From: JBMOPD01 sp049323615
Lineage (GTDB): Bacteria > Bacillota > Desulfotomaculia > Desulfotomaculales > Desulfocucumaceae
DNA length: 8,087 nucleotides
NCBI GenBank assembly: GCA_049323615.1
Contig: JBMOPD010000032.1
Location: 1-8,087, forward strand
Reading direction: 5' to 3'
Position numbers and translations under genes: made by a program. This document shows, one piece after another, positions 1 through 6,639 of the stretch; position 1 is the first letter of the stretch; each line of letters starts with the position of its first letter. The notes beneath the pieces are model-generated. The model was not told the DNA's origin and ran no database searches. It saw only the letters and a program-made list of their open reading frames with translations.

Positions 1-19
1 TTCTAACACACCGAAAGCG

Positions 20-372
20 GTATAAGTACGGTGAGCAATCGCTGCTTCCCCCTGTGGGAGGTAGAGGAAAGTCGAGACACGCATATCCGTTAGGGTATAA
101 AATGGTGCCCGGCGCAAGCCGGGGCAGGGCGACCTGACGACGGCAAAACAGGCTGGAACCCGGTGGGGTTCCAGCAGGGAGTAGCCATAAAGTGCCACAG
201 AAACTATGTCACCGGGCGACCGGTGAGTGCAAGGGTAAACTCCTCCAGCGTGCAACCCAAATAGGCAGTTTTTAACTGCGGGTAGGGGCATCCCCGCAAG
301 GGGAAGGGATATTTATCCCTAGATAGATGATTGCTTGAAACAACAGAATCTCGTATACAGCCGTGCTTAAAA
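20..372 (+). ncRNA. rnpB: RNase P RNA (catalytic subunit of ribonuclease P)
   Basis: This is the RNA component of ribonuclease P, which removes 5' leaders from tRNA precursors. The conserved blocks appear in the right order: AATCGCTGC near 37-45, GAGGAAAGTC at 64-73, AGTGCCACAGAAA near 191-203, GGGTAAACTCC near 233-243, AACCCAAATAGG near 255-266, GGGTAGGGGC near 280-289, AGATAGATGATTG at 321-333 and ACAGAA at 344-349. Visible helices are: P1, 23-31 with 361-369 (one G-U pair); a P3-like stem, 42-50 with 56-64; a six-pair stem with a GCAA loop at 108-123; and a perfect 10-bp P12-like hairpin at 152-175. CGAGA at 73-77 can pair with TCTCG at 349-353, next to the conserved CR I and CR V blocks. 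Long stretches resemble the Bacillus RNA, but the compact 3' half looks closer to the A-type layout, so the class is left open. The ends are set by P1 and are good to a few bases. The promoter lies outside the window. Confidence 0.93.
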
Positions 373-391
373 CCAAGGTGTGTTAAATGGA

Positions 392-428
392 AATAAACCT
401 CGTGAATTGGCGGGGTTTTTATTTTTTG
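392..428 (+). terminator. Rho-independent terminator downstream of rnpB
   Basis: The arm AATAAACCTCG (392-402) pairs, allowing G-U, with CGGGGTTTTTATT (411-423) around an 8-nt loop. The 3' arm merges into a T-run ending near 427. It lies about 20 nt past the P1 helix of the RNase P RNA, so it most likely ends that transcript and separates it from the efflux operon. Confidence 0.7.
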
Positions 429-461
429 GCGGTTGATAAAGACTGGACCGGGAGGCATCTT

Positions 462-500
462 TATACTATATTTATATATATAAGTAGTTATATATATAAA
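462..500 (+). promoter_or_regulatory. Probable promoter and PadR operator (perfect 13-bp inverted repeat)
   Basis: TTTATATATATAA (471-483) and TTATATATATAAA (488-500) form a perfect 13-bp inverted repeat around the spacer GTAG. It ends 25 bp before the GTG start of the padR-like gene. A -10-like TATACT lies at 462-467, immediately upstream; the best-spaced -35 (AAGACT, 439-444) is weak, so the promoter call is tentative. A dyad covering the expected transcription start fits the usual autoregulation of PadR repressors. Its AT-alternating composition means part of the symmetry could be low-complexity, but the four-base spacer and exact 13/13 match argue for a real site. Confidence 0.6.
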
Positions 501-513
501 GTTTTATTTATGG

Positions 514-522
514 GGAGGTGAT
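514..522 (+). promoter_or_regulatory. Ribosome binding site for the PadR-like gene
   Basis: GGAGGTGAT is a full Shine-Dalgarno match, a few bases before the GTG at 526. It decides for this GTG over the ATG at 521, which overlaps the site and is in another frame. Confidence 0.8.
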
Positions 523-525
523 GCT

Positions 526-1080
526 GTGTCGCTTAAATACGCTCTGCTGGGCTTTCTGAATTGTTCCAACATGACCGGATACCAGTTGAAACAGCATTTT
601 GACCAGTCAATCCGGCATTTCTGGAGCGCAAACCTTAGCCAGATTTACCCAGCCTTGAGTCAGATGGAAAAAGAGGGGCTTCTCACCATGGAGGTGGAGT
701 ACCAGGAAAAACACCCGCCCAGAAAGGTCTACCGGATTACCGACGCCGGGAGAAAGGAACTGAGGCGCTGGCTGGCTGAGCCCATCGGGCTGATGACGGT
801 CAGAGTCCCCTTTCTTGTCAAGGTTTTTTTCGGGGCAAACCTTGAAAAAGAAGAGATACTGGGGCTTTTAAGAGAGCAGTTGGATCTGCACCAAAGGCAG
901 TTGGATCAGTATCTTAACATAAAAAAAGGATTTAAAGAACATATCGAGACTGTGGGAATGGAGAAAGAGGTCTTCTTCGCCGGCCTTACCCTGGAGTCCG
1001 GGATAAAATTCGAGAGGGCCTGGATAGAGTGGTTTGAAGAGGCCATTGAAAAAATTGAAAGGGGTTTGTGGGATAAGTGA
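526..1080 (+). CDS. PadR-family transcriptional regulator
   Basis: This 184-residue DNA-binding regulator probably represses the efflux operon it heads. The N-terminal PadR winged helix (about residues 5-80) has the family's typical opening KYALLGFL, then TGYQLKQ, a recognition helix around SQIYPALSQMEKEGLL (38-53), and a basic wing ending KVYRITDAG (67-75). Residues 90-180 form the helical, coiled-coil-prone C-terminal dimerisation domain (Vir_act_alpha_C type) of the longer PadR/AphA-like members; the length is normal for that subgroup. The GTG start is fixed by GGAGGTGAT just upstream. Its stop overlaps the start of the adaptor gene (GTGA/TGATG), so the two are co-translated. PadR proteins beside transporters commonly sense pump substrates and derepress their own operon; that role here is inferred from the neighbours and the upstream dyad. 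The inducer cannot be told. Confidence 0.92.
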   Translation: MSLKYALLGFLNCSNMTGYQLKQHFDQSIRHFWSANLSQIYPALSQMEKEGLLTMEVEYQEKHPPRKVYRITDAGRKELRRWLAEPIGLMTVRVPFLVKVFFGANLEKEEILGLLREQLDLHQRQLDQYLNIKKGFKEHIETVGMEKEVFFAGLTLESGIKFERAWIEWFEEAIEKIERGLWDK

Positions 1081-2177
1081 TGGTAGGCGGGAAAATAGTT
1101 CGGGCGGCACTGGTCCTGGTTCTCTTGATGGCATTGGGCGCCGTTGCGGCCTGCGGCAAAAAGGACAAGGCGGAGCCTGCTGTTGAGGCAAGGCTGGTGG
1201 AGACTGTGCTAATGCAGGTGGAAAAGGCATCCCGCTACTCGGAACTGTCGGGTACTCTTCAGCCTGAGGAAGAGGCTCTACTTTCATTTGAGGCGGCGGG
1301 CCGCATTGTTGAAATGGCATACAGGGAAGGGGACCGGATAAGCGCCGGCGATCTGATGGCAAGTCTGGACGCGGCCGAGTACTCGGTACAGGTGGCCCAG
1401 GCCAAAACAGGTCTCGATAAAGCCCTGGTGAATTACCAGAAGGCAAAGGACGACTTTGCCAGGATGGATCAGCTCTACAACCAGGGTGCCCTTTCAAAAT
1501 CAGACTTTGAAAATGCTCAAAACCGTCTGACCGTGGCCGAAAAGGATTATTCCTACGCACAGCAGGCGTACTCCCTGGTGGCGGGGGCCGGTCCGGGATC
1601 GGGCAAAGACCGGCTCAGGGCGCCCATCGGCGGAACTGTGCTGGCCAAGCTTTCTTCGGCGGGTCAAACAGTGGGCATTGGTACCCCGGTTTACCGCATA
1701 GGCCGGATTGATACCCTGAAAGTGGTGCTGCCCGTTCCTGACTACGAGATTTCACTGTGGAAGGTGGGGGAGACCGTTGCCCTGACTCTTTACAAAGATA
1801 ACCGCGAGGGAAAGATAACCCGTATCTTCCCCACCACCAGCCAGGGATCCGGCACCATCGGGGTGGAGGTCACAATAGCCAATCCCAACCGGGACTGGTT
1901 TCCGGGTCAGGTGGTGAGGGCGGTACGGGCTGTTGAAACCAGGGAAGGACTGTTTTTGCCGGCGGAGGCCGTTATGAGCCGGGGCGAGGGCAAGCCGTAC
2001 GTGTTTATCGCCAATGGAGAAACAGCTGTAAAAACACACGTTACCACCGGCGACCTGATCGGCACCCGCCTGGAGATAACTTCCGGGCTGAAAGCGGGAG
2101 ACAGGGTGGTGGTCAGGGGGGCTGACCTGCTTTCCGACGGCGGTGTCATCAAACAGGCAGGGGAGGCTAAAAAGTGA
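1077..2177 (+). CDS. RND efflux adaptor (HlyD/AcrA-type membrane fusion lipoprotein)
   Basis: This is the periplasmic-adaptor subunit of a tripartite-type RND pump (366 residues from the GTG at 1077, or 365 from the ATG at 1080; the ATG overlaps the padR stop and is equally plausible). The N-terminus has basic residues, a hydrophobic stretch (about 8-24) and a lipobox VAAC with Cys26, predicting a lipid-anchored protein outside the membrane. Then come a first lipoyl half (about 60-100), one alpha-helical hairpin (about 101-165), the second lipoyl half (LRAPIGGTVLAKLSSAGQTV, 180-199), a beta-barrel domain (about 210-285) and a membrane-proximal domain (about 290-360). The hairpin tip reads R129-x3-L133-x6-S140, matching the pattern with which AcrA-like adaptors contact TolC. 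It overlaps the transporter gene by 4 bp and is certainly in the same operon. Specificity (drug, solvent, lipid or metal) cannot be read from the adaptor. Confidence 0.93.
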   Translation: MMVGGKIVRAALVLVLLMALGAVAACGKKDKAEPAVEARLVETVLMQVEKASRYSELSGTLQPEEEALLSFEAAGRIVEMAYREGDRISAGDLMASLDAAEYSVQVAQAKTGLDKALVNYQKAKDDFARMDQLYNQGALSKSDFENAQNRLTVAEKDYSYAQQAYSLVAGAGPGSGKDRLRAPIGGTVLAKLSSAGQTVGIGTPVYRIGRIDTLKVVLPVPDYEISLWKVGETVALTLYKDNREGKITRIFPTTSQGSGTIGVEVTIANPNRDWFPGQVVRAVRAVETREGLFLPAEAVMSRGEGKPYVFIANGETAVKTHVTTGDLIGTRLEITSGLKAGDRVVVRGADLLSDGGVIKQAGEAKK

Positions 2178-5100
2178 TTGAATACCTGCTGAAAAAGCGT
2201 AAAATCACGCTGGTGTTCCTTGCCATGGTGATAGCCGTCGGCTTTTTGAGCCTTTTACAGCTGCCACGCCAGGAACAGCCGGATGTTATCATAACATTCG
2301 CCACCGTTACCACCGTTTATCCCGGCGCCTCCCCCGAAAAGGTGGAGCAGACAGTCACCAAAAAGCTGGAGCAGAAGATAAAGGAGCTGCAGGGGGTAAA
2401 GACAATCAGGTCCACCTCCGGCTTCGGCTACTCCAGCATTGTGGTGGAATGCAAGGACGGCCTGGACCCGAAGGAGGTCTGGGATGAGCTGCGCAAAAAG
2501 GTAAAGGACTCCGAGGCCGATCTTCCCGATGACGCAAAAAAGCCGGTAATAAACGACGATTTGAACAAGGCTGCTTTTTATACATTTAACGTGACAGCCG
2601 ATACCAGGGACCAGCTTTACAGCCTGAGGGACACGTTGAAGCTTTGGAGGGACGAACTGAGAACTCTGCCCAATGTGGCCGACGTTTCCATCGGAGGGCT
2701 TCCGGAACAGGAGGTCCGCGTCGATGTGGATGCCCAGAAGCTTTTGCATTATGGTATTACCTGGACACAGGTAATGGCGGCTGTAAAATCACAAAACGAA
2801 AGAATCCCCATAGGCGACCTGAAGGTTGACGGCCGGACATTCCAGCTAAAGCTGCCGGATACTTATAAGATGGAGGAGCTTAACCAGGTTGTGGTTATCC
2901 GCACCAGGGAAGGGGTTCCTGTTTACCTGAAAGATATCGGCAGGGCATACCTCACCAATGGTGATGTAAAGGTATACGCCTATCACAACGAGAAGCCTGC
3001 GGTGGTGATGGGGGTAATCGTGGAGAAGGGCGCCGACGTCCCCACGCTGCAGGCCCGGGTGAACAAGATGATGCAGTCACTGCAAAAAACCCTGCCGCCA
3101 TGGGCCAGGGTGGAGCCTGTCTATTCACAGAGCAAAACTGTGGAGGACCTGTACAGCGACCTGATGCGCGAAATGATAATAGCCATAGCGGCGGTGATGT
3201 TTGTCTGCACCCTGGGGCTGAATTTCGTAACCGCCCTGATAATAGCCTTCGCCATACCTATATCCATGGCGGTGGGGCTTATCTTCCTCCAGCCCCTTAA
3301 TATCACCATTAATATGATGTCCATCTTTGCCCTTATCGTTGTGCTGGGTATACTGGTGGACGACGCCGTGGTGGTCAACGACAACATAGAGAGGCACCTG
3401 TTCGTCCTCAGGGAGCCGCCTTTTACGGCAGCCGTCAACGGTGCCAGGGAGGTTTCAGTCTCTATTCTCACGGCCACCATGGCCACGGTTTTTTCCTTCG
3501 GGCCGCTTTTCTTCCTGAGGGGCAATTCCGGGGAGTTTATAAAACCAATACCGGTGATTATAACCCTGACCATGATCACATCAATGATAATGTCCCTGAC
3601 GGTGATTCCCATATTCCGCCACTGGTATGAAAGGCGCTACCCCAGGGGGGCTGATGGCGGTCAAAAGCAGGCGGGCCTCCTGGGAAGGCAGCTTAACAGC
3701 CTTACGAAGTGGTACGCCAACAGCCTTATGCCGCGTATGCTTAAAAAGCCGCTGCGCACCGGCTTAATCGGCGTTTCCATCGGCACGCTGGCCTACGGGC
3801 TGATAGCCTTTACTCCGGTTGAGCTTTTCCCCATGGCCGACCGGGAGGAAATGCCCATCAACATACGCCTGCCGGTGGGGACCGGTGTTGAGGAGACACA
3901 CCGGGTGGTGCTTGATGTGAGAAACTGGGTGATGCAGCAGCCGGGAGTCAAGTCAGTGGAGGCCATTGCCGGCGCCAGGGCCGACATATGGTACGGCCAC
4001 GGCACCGAAATCTCCGGTGTTTCCGGAGGAAGGGGGCAGTTGGTGGCCAAACTGGACCTGGACAAGGTTGATATGGACGAGACCATAGACCGCTGGCGGG
4101 AGGAGTTCAAGCAAAGGTACCCGGGCGTTGTGGTCTACCCCAGCGGCCTTCAGACCGGTCCTCCTGTGGGTGACCCCATCACCGTCCACATTTTCGGAGA
4201 CGATATAGGCAAGCTGCGGGCCCTGGCCCAGGAGGCCGTAGACAGGATTTCAAAGGTGCCGGGAGCCCAGGATATACAGGACAATTTCGGGCTGGACCGC
4301 CATACCCTGGAGTTTCAGGTGAACAAACAGATGATGGACCAGAAGATGGTCAGCTACTCCGACATTTCCAGGACCCTGCGGCTGGTGAGCGAAGGCATAA
4401 CCATAGGACAGTATGACAACGGCAAGGACCTCATCGACATCAACCTGTATATTCAAAAATCCAGGGAAGACCCCATGGTTGTTTTTCAGAGGTTGACCGT
4501 GCCAAACGCACGGGGGGAGCAGATTCCCCTGTCCGAGATTGCCGCCGTCAAGCCGTCTTTTGGAATACAGTCAATACCTCACCGCAACCTGTCCAGGTCT
4601 GTCACAGTTTTCGGGGATGTAAAGGGCAGGACGGCCACAGAGGTTAACAATGAGATCGTTGCCATTTTGAAGGAAATGGATTTTCCCGAGGGCTACCGCT
4701 GGGAAATAGGAGGCGAGATGTCCGAGCAGACCGATATATTCATCGATATGGGACGGCTCTCCATCATAGTCTTTTTCCTTATACTGATCCAGATAGCCAT
4801 ACAGTTCTACTCCCTAAGCCTGCCGCTTTTAGTTATGAGCACCGTTTACCTGGCGGTGGCGGGGAGCCTTATCGGCCTGTTTGTCACCCGCACTCCTCTG
4901 GGATTTATGACCATGATGGGCGCCATAGCGCTGGCGGGCATCGTGGTCCGGAACGGTATAGTTTTCATAGAGTTTATAGAAAAGGCCCGCCAGAAGGGGA
5001 GCGATCTGTATAAAGCGGTAATAGACGCAGGGGAGGCGCGCCTAAGGCCCATCCTCCTGACCTCGGCCACGGCGGTGGCCGGGCTCATGCCCCTGGTCCT

Positions 5101-5290
5101 TTCCGGGGACCCGATATTTACCCCAATCTCCATGACCATTATCTCGGGGCTGGTTTTTTCCACCATGCTGACACTTATAGTGGTCCCCTCGCTTTATGTC
5201 GTACTGGCCAGTTTCAAGGACAGGAGGCGGGCCAAAAAGGCGGCCAAGAGGCCGGAGCTGTACGGTGAAGACGCTGAGTTTACGGGATAA
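2174..5290 (+). CDS. RND-superfamily efflux transporter (AcrB/HAE1-like inner-membrane pump)
   Basis: This proton-driven export pump of 1038 residues has the full family length and the expected duplicated architecture. TM1 (about 11-30) is followed by a large external domain (31-332) and TM2-TM6 (333-480). TM7 (about 527-546) is followed by a second external domain (547-860) and TM8-TM12 (862-1010), then a basic cytoplasmic tail. TM4 carries the proton-relay pair D396-D397 in GILVDDAVVVNDNIER. TM10 has GIVVRNGIVFIEF, with R926 where AcrB has Lys940. TM11 keeps RLRPILLTS, with R956 and T963 matching AcrB Arg971 and Thr978 by motif. The GTG start overlaps the adaptor stop (GTGA) and is preceded by GGGGAGG near 2160-2165. 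No heavy-metal (CzcA) signature is obvious and the sequence reads as HAE1/multidrug type, but the substrate is unknown. No TolC-like gene follows. Confidence 0.94.
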   Translation: MIEYLLKKRKITLVFLAMVIAVGFLSLLQLPRQEQPDVIITFATVTTVYPGASPEKVEQTVTKKLEQKIKELQGVKTIRSTSGFGYSSIVVECKDGLDPKEVWDELRKKVKDSEADLPDDAKKPVINDDLNKAAFYTFNVTADTRDQLYSLRDTLKLWRDELRTLPNVADVSIGGLPEQEVRVDVDAQKLLHYGITWTQVMAAVKSQNERIPIGDLKVDGRTFQLKLPDTYKMEELNQVVVIRTREGVPVYLKDIGRAYLTNGDVKVYAYHNEKPAVVMGVIVEKGADVPTLQARVNKMMQSLQKTLPPWARVEPVYSQSKTVEDLYSDLMREMIIAIAAVMFVCTLGLNFVTALIIAFAIPISMAVGLIFLQPLNITINMMSIFALIVVLGILVDDAVVVNDNIERHLFVLREPPFTAAVNGAREVSVSILTATMATVFSFGPLFFLRGNSGEFIKPIPVIITLTMITSMIMSLTVIPIFRHWYERRYPRGADGGQKQAGLLGRQLNSLTKWYANSLMPRMLKKPLRTGLIGVSIGTLAYGLIAFTPVELFPMADREEMPINIRLPVGTGVEETHRVVLDVRNWVMQQPGVKSVEAIAGARADIWYGHGTEISGVSGGRGQLVAKLDLDKVDMDETIDRWREEFKQRYPGVVVYPSGLQTGPPVGDPITVHIFGDDIGKLRALAQEAVDRISKVPGAQDIQDNFGLDRHTLEFQVNKQMMDQKMVSYSDISRTLRLVSEGITIGQYDNGKDLIDINLYIQKSREDPMVVFQRLTVPNARGEQIPLSEIAAVKPSFGIQSIPHRNLSRSVTVFGDVKGRTATEVNNEIVAILKEMDFPEGYRWEIGGEMSEQTDIFIDMGRLSIIVFFLILIQIAIQFYSLSLPLLVMSTVYLAVAGSLIGLFVTRTPLGFMTMMGAIALAGIVVRNGIVFIEFIEKARQKGSDLYKAVIDAGEARLRPILLTSATAVAGLMPLVLSGDPIFTPISMTIISGLVFSTMLTLIVVPSLYVVLASFKDRRRAKKAAKRPELYGEDAEFTG

Positions 5291-5360
5291 CCGCCATGGC
5301 CGGTCACCGGGAACCTGGGGATGCTGAATAAGGAATGATAAGTAAGCGCCAAAAAGATAT

Positions 5361-5447
5361 ATAAACCACAGAGTACACAGAGATTACAGAGGTCAAGGGG
5401 AAATCCGTCTCAGCACTCTGTTTTCCCTGTGAACCCTGTGGTTTTAT
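5361..5447. repeat. Degenerate CACAGAG-type inverted-repeat element
   Basis: ATAAACCACAGAGTACACAG (5361-5380) is matched in inverted orientation by CCTGTGAACCCTGTGGTTTTAT (5426-5447), with a few mismatches, and CACAGAG-like words recur inside (5377-5392). Elements beginning ACCACAGAG and ending CTCTGTGGT are, from general knowledge, scattered between genes in many bacteria. This copy looks decayed. As RNA it would fold into a long imperfect hairpin downstream of the pump gene and might stop or stabilise that message. No coding content is seen. Confidence 0.55.
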
Positions 5448-5549
5448 AATGTCCTGAGGTCAGGCTGTGAATTATATTGTTCTTTCATAATTTTTTACAT
5501 TCTTTTGGCTGTTTTCAAAACCGAGGTAGGTATTTTTATTTTACCGTAG

Positions 5550-5567
5550 AATGAATATATATTCATT
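5550..5567. promoter_or_regulatory. 18-bp perfect palindrome, candidate TetR/FadR-type operator
   Basis: AATGAATATATATTCATT is an exact 18-bp palindrome located 110 bp upstream of the dehydrogenase start. The TGAAT/ATTCA half-sites resemble those bound by TetR-family regulators of fatty acid degradation such as Bacillus FadR, whose site contains TGAATGA and TCATTCA half-sites. A -10-like TAGAAT (5547-5552) overlaps its edge, but no convincing -35 is visible. Control of the downstream acyl-CoA genes is inferred from position and gene content; no cognate regulator gene is in the window. Confidence 0.5.
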
Positions 5568-5665
5568 AAATTATAAAAATTGGCGCAGAACACATTATCC
5601 AATCATTCAGTTGAAAAAATAAAACAGGTGTCAGGAAGCTGTCCGGTTAGAAACTGAATTGTCAC

Positions 5666-5673
5666 GGAGGGAG
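5666..5673 (+). promoter_or_regulatory. Ribosome binding site for the SDR gene
   Basis: GGAGGGAG lies about 7 nt before the ATG at 5678 and favours that codon over the in-frame ATG three codons later. Confidence 0.75.
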
Positions 5674-5677
5674 AAAT

Positions 5678-6505
5678 ATGGACAATATGCTGAAGGATAA
5701 AGTATGTATTATCACCGGGTCGGGAAGGGGCATCGGCAGGGCGGCCGCCCTGATGTTCGCGGCCGAGGGGGCAAAGCTGGTGGTGACCGATATCGACGAG
5801 GCCCCGGTGGCGGAAGTGGTGGAAGAGATTAAAAAAATGGGGGGACAGGCAATAGCGGTGGTTGGGGACGTCACCGCCGAAGGGTATCCTGAAATGCTTA
5901 TCAGTGAAACGGTAAAGGCATACGGTCCCGACATCGACATCATCGTGAACAACGCCGGGTATACGTGGGATGCCACCGCCCACAAAATGACAGACAGGCA
6001 GTGGCAGGCCATGCTGGATGTACACGTTACGGCTCCATTCAGGATAGTAAGGGAGGCGGCCCCTTACATGAGGGACAACGCTATAAAGGAAAAGGAGCGG
6101 TACGGCAGGGCCAAGTGCAGGAAGATAATAAATATTTCATCCATTGCCGGGCTGGAAGGCAATTTTGGCCAGGCCAACTACTCCAGCGCCAAGGCGGCGG
6201 TGGTGGGACTCACCAAGACCCTGTCCAGGGAGTGGGGCGCCTTCAATATATGTGTGAACTGCGTGGCCTTCGGATTTATTGAAACCAGGCTGACCCAGGC
6301 AAAGGAAAAGGGCGAGGTTATTAACAGGGGAGAGGATCAGGTGGCGCTGGGGGTGCCGGAAAAATTACGCATGATGTTTACCATGCTTTGCCCTCTGGGA
6401 AGAGCGGCCACTCCCGGGGAGGCAGCGGCCAGCATACTGATGATGGCCTCCCCCATGGCCGATTATATAACCGGCCAGGTGATAAGAGTTACAGGCGGAA
6501 TTTAG
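5678..6505 (+). CDS. Short-chain dehydrogenase/reductase (FabG-like, probable 3-hydroxyacyl dehydrogenase)
   Basis: This 275-residue classical SDR has a single Rossmann domain. The cofactor loop TGSGRGIG is at 13-20, and D38 ends the second beta strand, which usually favours NAD(H) over NADP(H). NNAG is at 91-94. The catalytic residues are S154/S155, Y168 and K172 (YSSAK), and the C-terminal GQVIRVTGG motif is at 266-274. Two positions depart from the textbook pattern: the Asn of the N-S-Y-K tetrad aligns with H116 (LDVHVTAP), and the usual PG after beta-6 reads FG (VAFGFIETR, F198-G199). A basic insertion of roughly 10 residues (about 133-147) precedes beta-5. The neighbouring acyl-CoA dehydrogenase suggests oxidation of a 3-hydroxyacyl-CoA or reduction of a 3-oxoacyl thioester; a more specialised alcohol or cyclic substrate cannot be excluded. 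The start is set by GGAGGGAG just upstream. Confidence 0.88.
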   Translation: MDNMLKDKVCIITGSGRGIGRAAALMFAAEGAKLVVTDIDEAPVAEVVEEIKKMGGQAIAVVGDVTAEGYPEMLISETVKAYGPDIDIIVNNAGYTWDATAHKMTDRQWQAMLDVHVTAPFRIVREAAPYMRDNAIKEKERYGRAKCRKIINISSIAGLEGNFGQANYSSAKAAVVGLTKTLSREWGAFNICVNCVAFGFIETRLTQAKEKGEVINRGEDQVALGVPEKLRMMFTMLCPLGRAATPGEAAASILMMASPMADYITGQVIRVTGGI

Positions 6506-6585
6506 ATTACACGGGCTGTGAAAAACTTCGCCTGGCTTTGTAGGCCCTGTCAGTCCAAATGCTCACGTATGTCTTGGCTATTAAC

Positions 6586-6613
6586 TTGACTCCAGTGCTC
6601 AGTCTTTTAACAT
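6586..6613 (+). promoter_or_regulatory. Possible promoter upstream of the acyl-CoA dehydrogenase gene
   Basis: TTGACT (6586-6591) and TAACAT (6608-6613) are separated by 16 bp in the 134-bp gap between the two catabolic genes. The -35 is good and the -10 is only 4/6. No terminator is evident in the gap, so read-through from the SDR gene is also likely. Confidence 0.3.
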
Positions 6614-6639
6614 ATTAAAATGGCGAAAGGGGTAGAGCT

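Larger units (their letters stand above)
5291..5677. other. AT-rich intergenic region between the efflux operon and the acyl-CoA genes
   Basis: This 387-bp gap holds no convincing open reading frame. CCGGTCACCGG (5300-5310) is a short dyad just after the transporter stop, but it lacks a T-run. Next come the CACAGAG-type inverted-repeat element (5361-5447), a perfect TATAAT at 5445-5450 without a good -35, and the 18-bp palindrome at 5550-5567. GGAGGGAG before 5678 is the ribosome binding site of the next gene. Composition drops to clearly AT-rich from about 5465 to 5625, as expected for a regulatory region. Confidence 0.6.

Noticed and set aside
204..458. 84-codon minus-strand frame over the RNase P RNA
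   Set aside because: It lies mostly antisense to the structured RNA and its terminator. Nothing in the translation suggests a protein.
433..461. TTGATA (433-438) as -35 of the efflux operon
   Set aside because: At 17-bp spacing the -10 would be CATCTT, a poor match, and its spacing to TATACT is 23 bp, too long for a sigma-A promoter.
868..1560. 230-codon open frame on the minus strand
   Set aside because: It overlaps the padR end and the adaptor gene antisense, has no recognisable motif and a Pro/Arg-rich shadow composition. The + strand genes are clear protein families.
3121..3612. 163-codon minus-strand frame inside the RND gene
   Set aside because: It is antisense to transmembrane segments TM2-TM6. 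The Ile/Thr/Met-rich translation is the expected shadow of hydrophobic + strand codons.
5300..5310. CCGGTCACCGG dyad as terminator of the efflux operon
   Set aside because: The stem is only 5 bp and is not followed by a T-run; the repeat at 5361-5447 is a better, though unproven, candidate for the transcript end.
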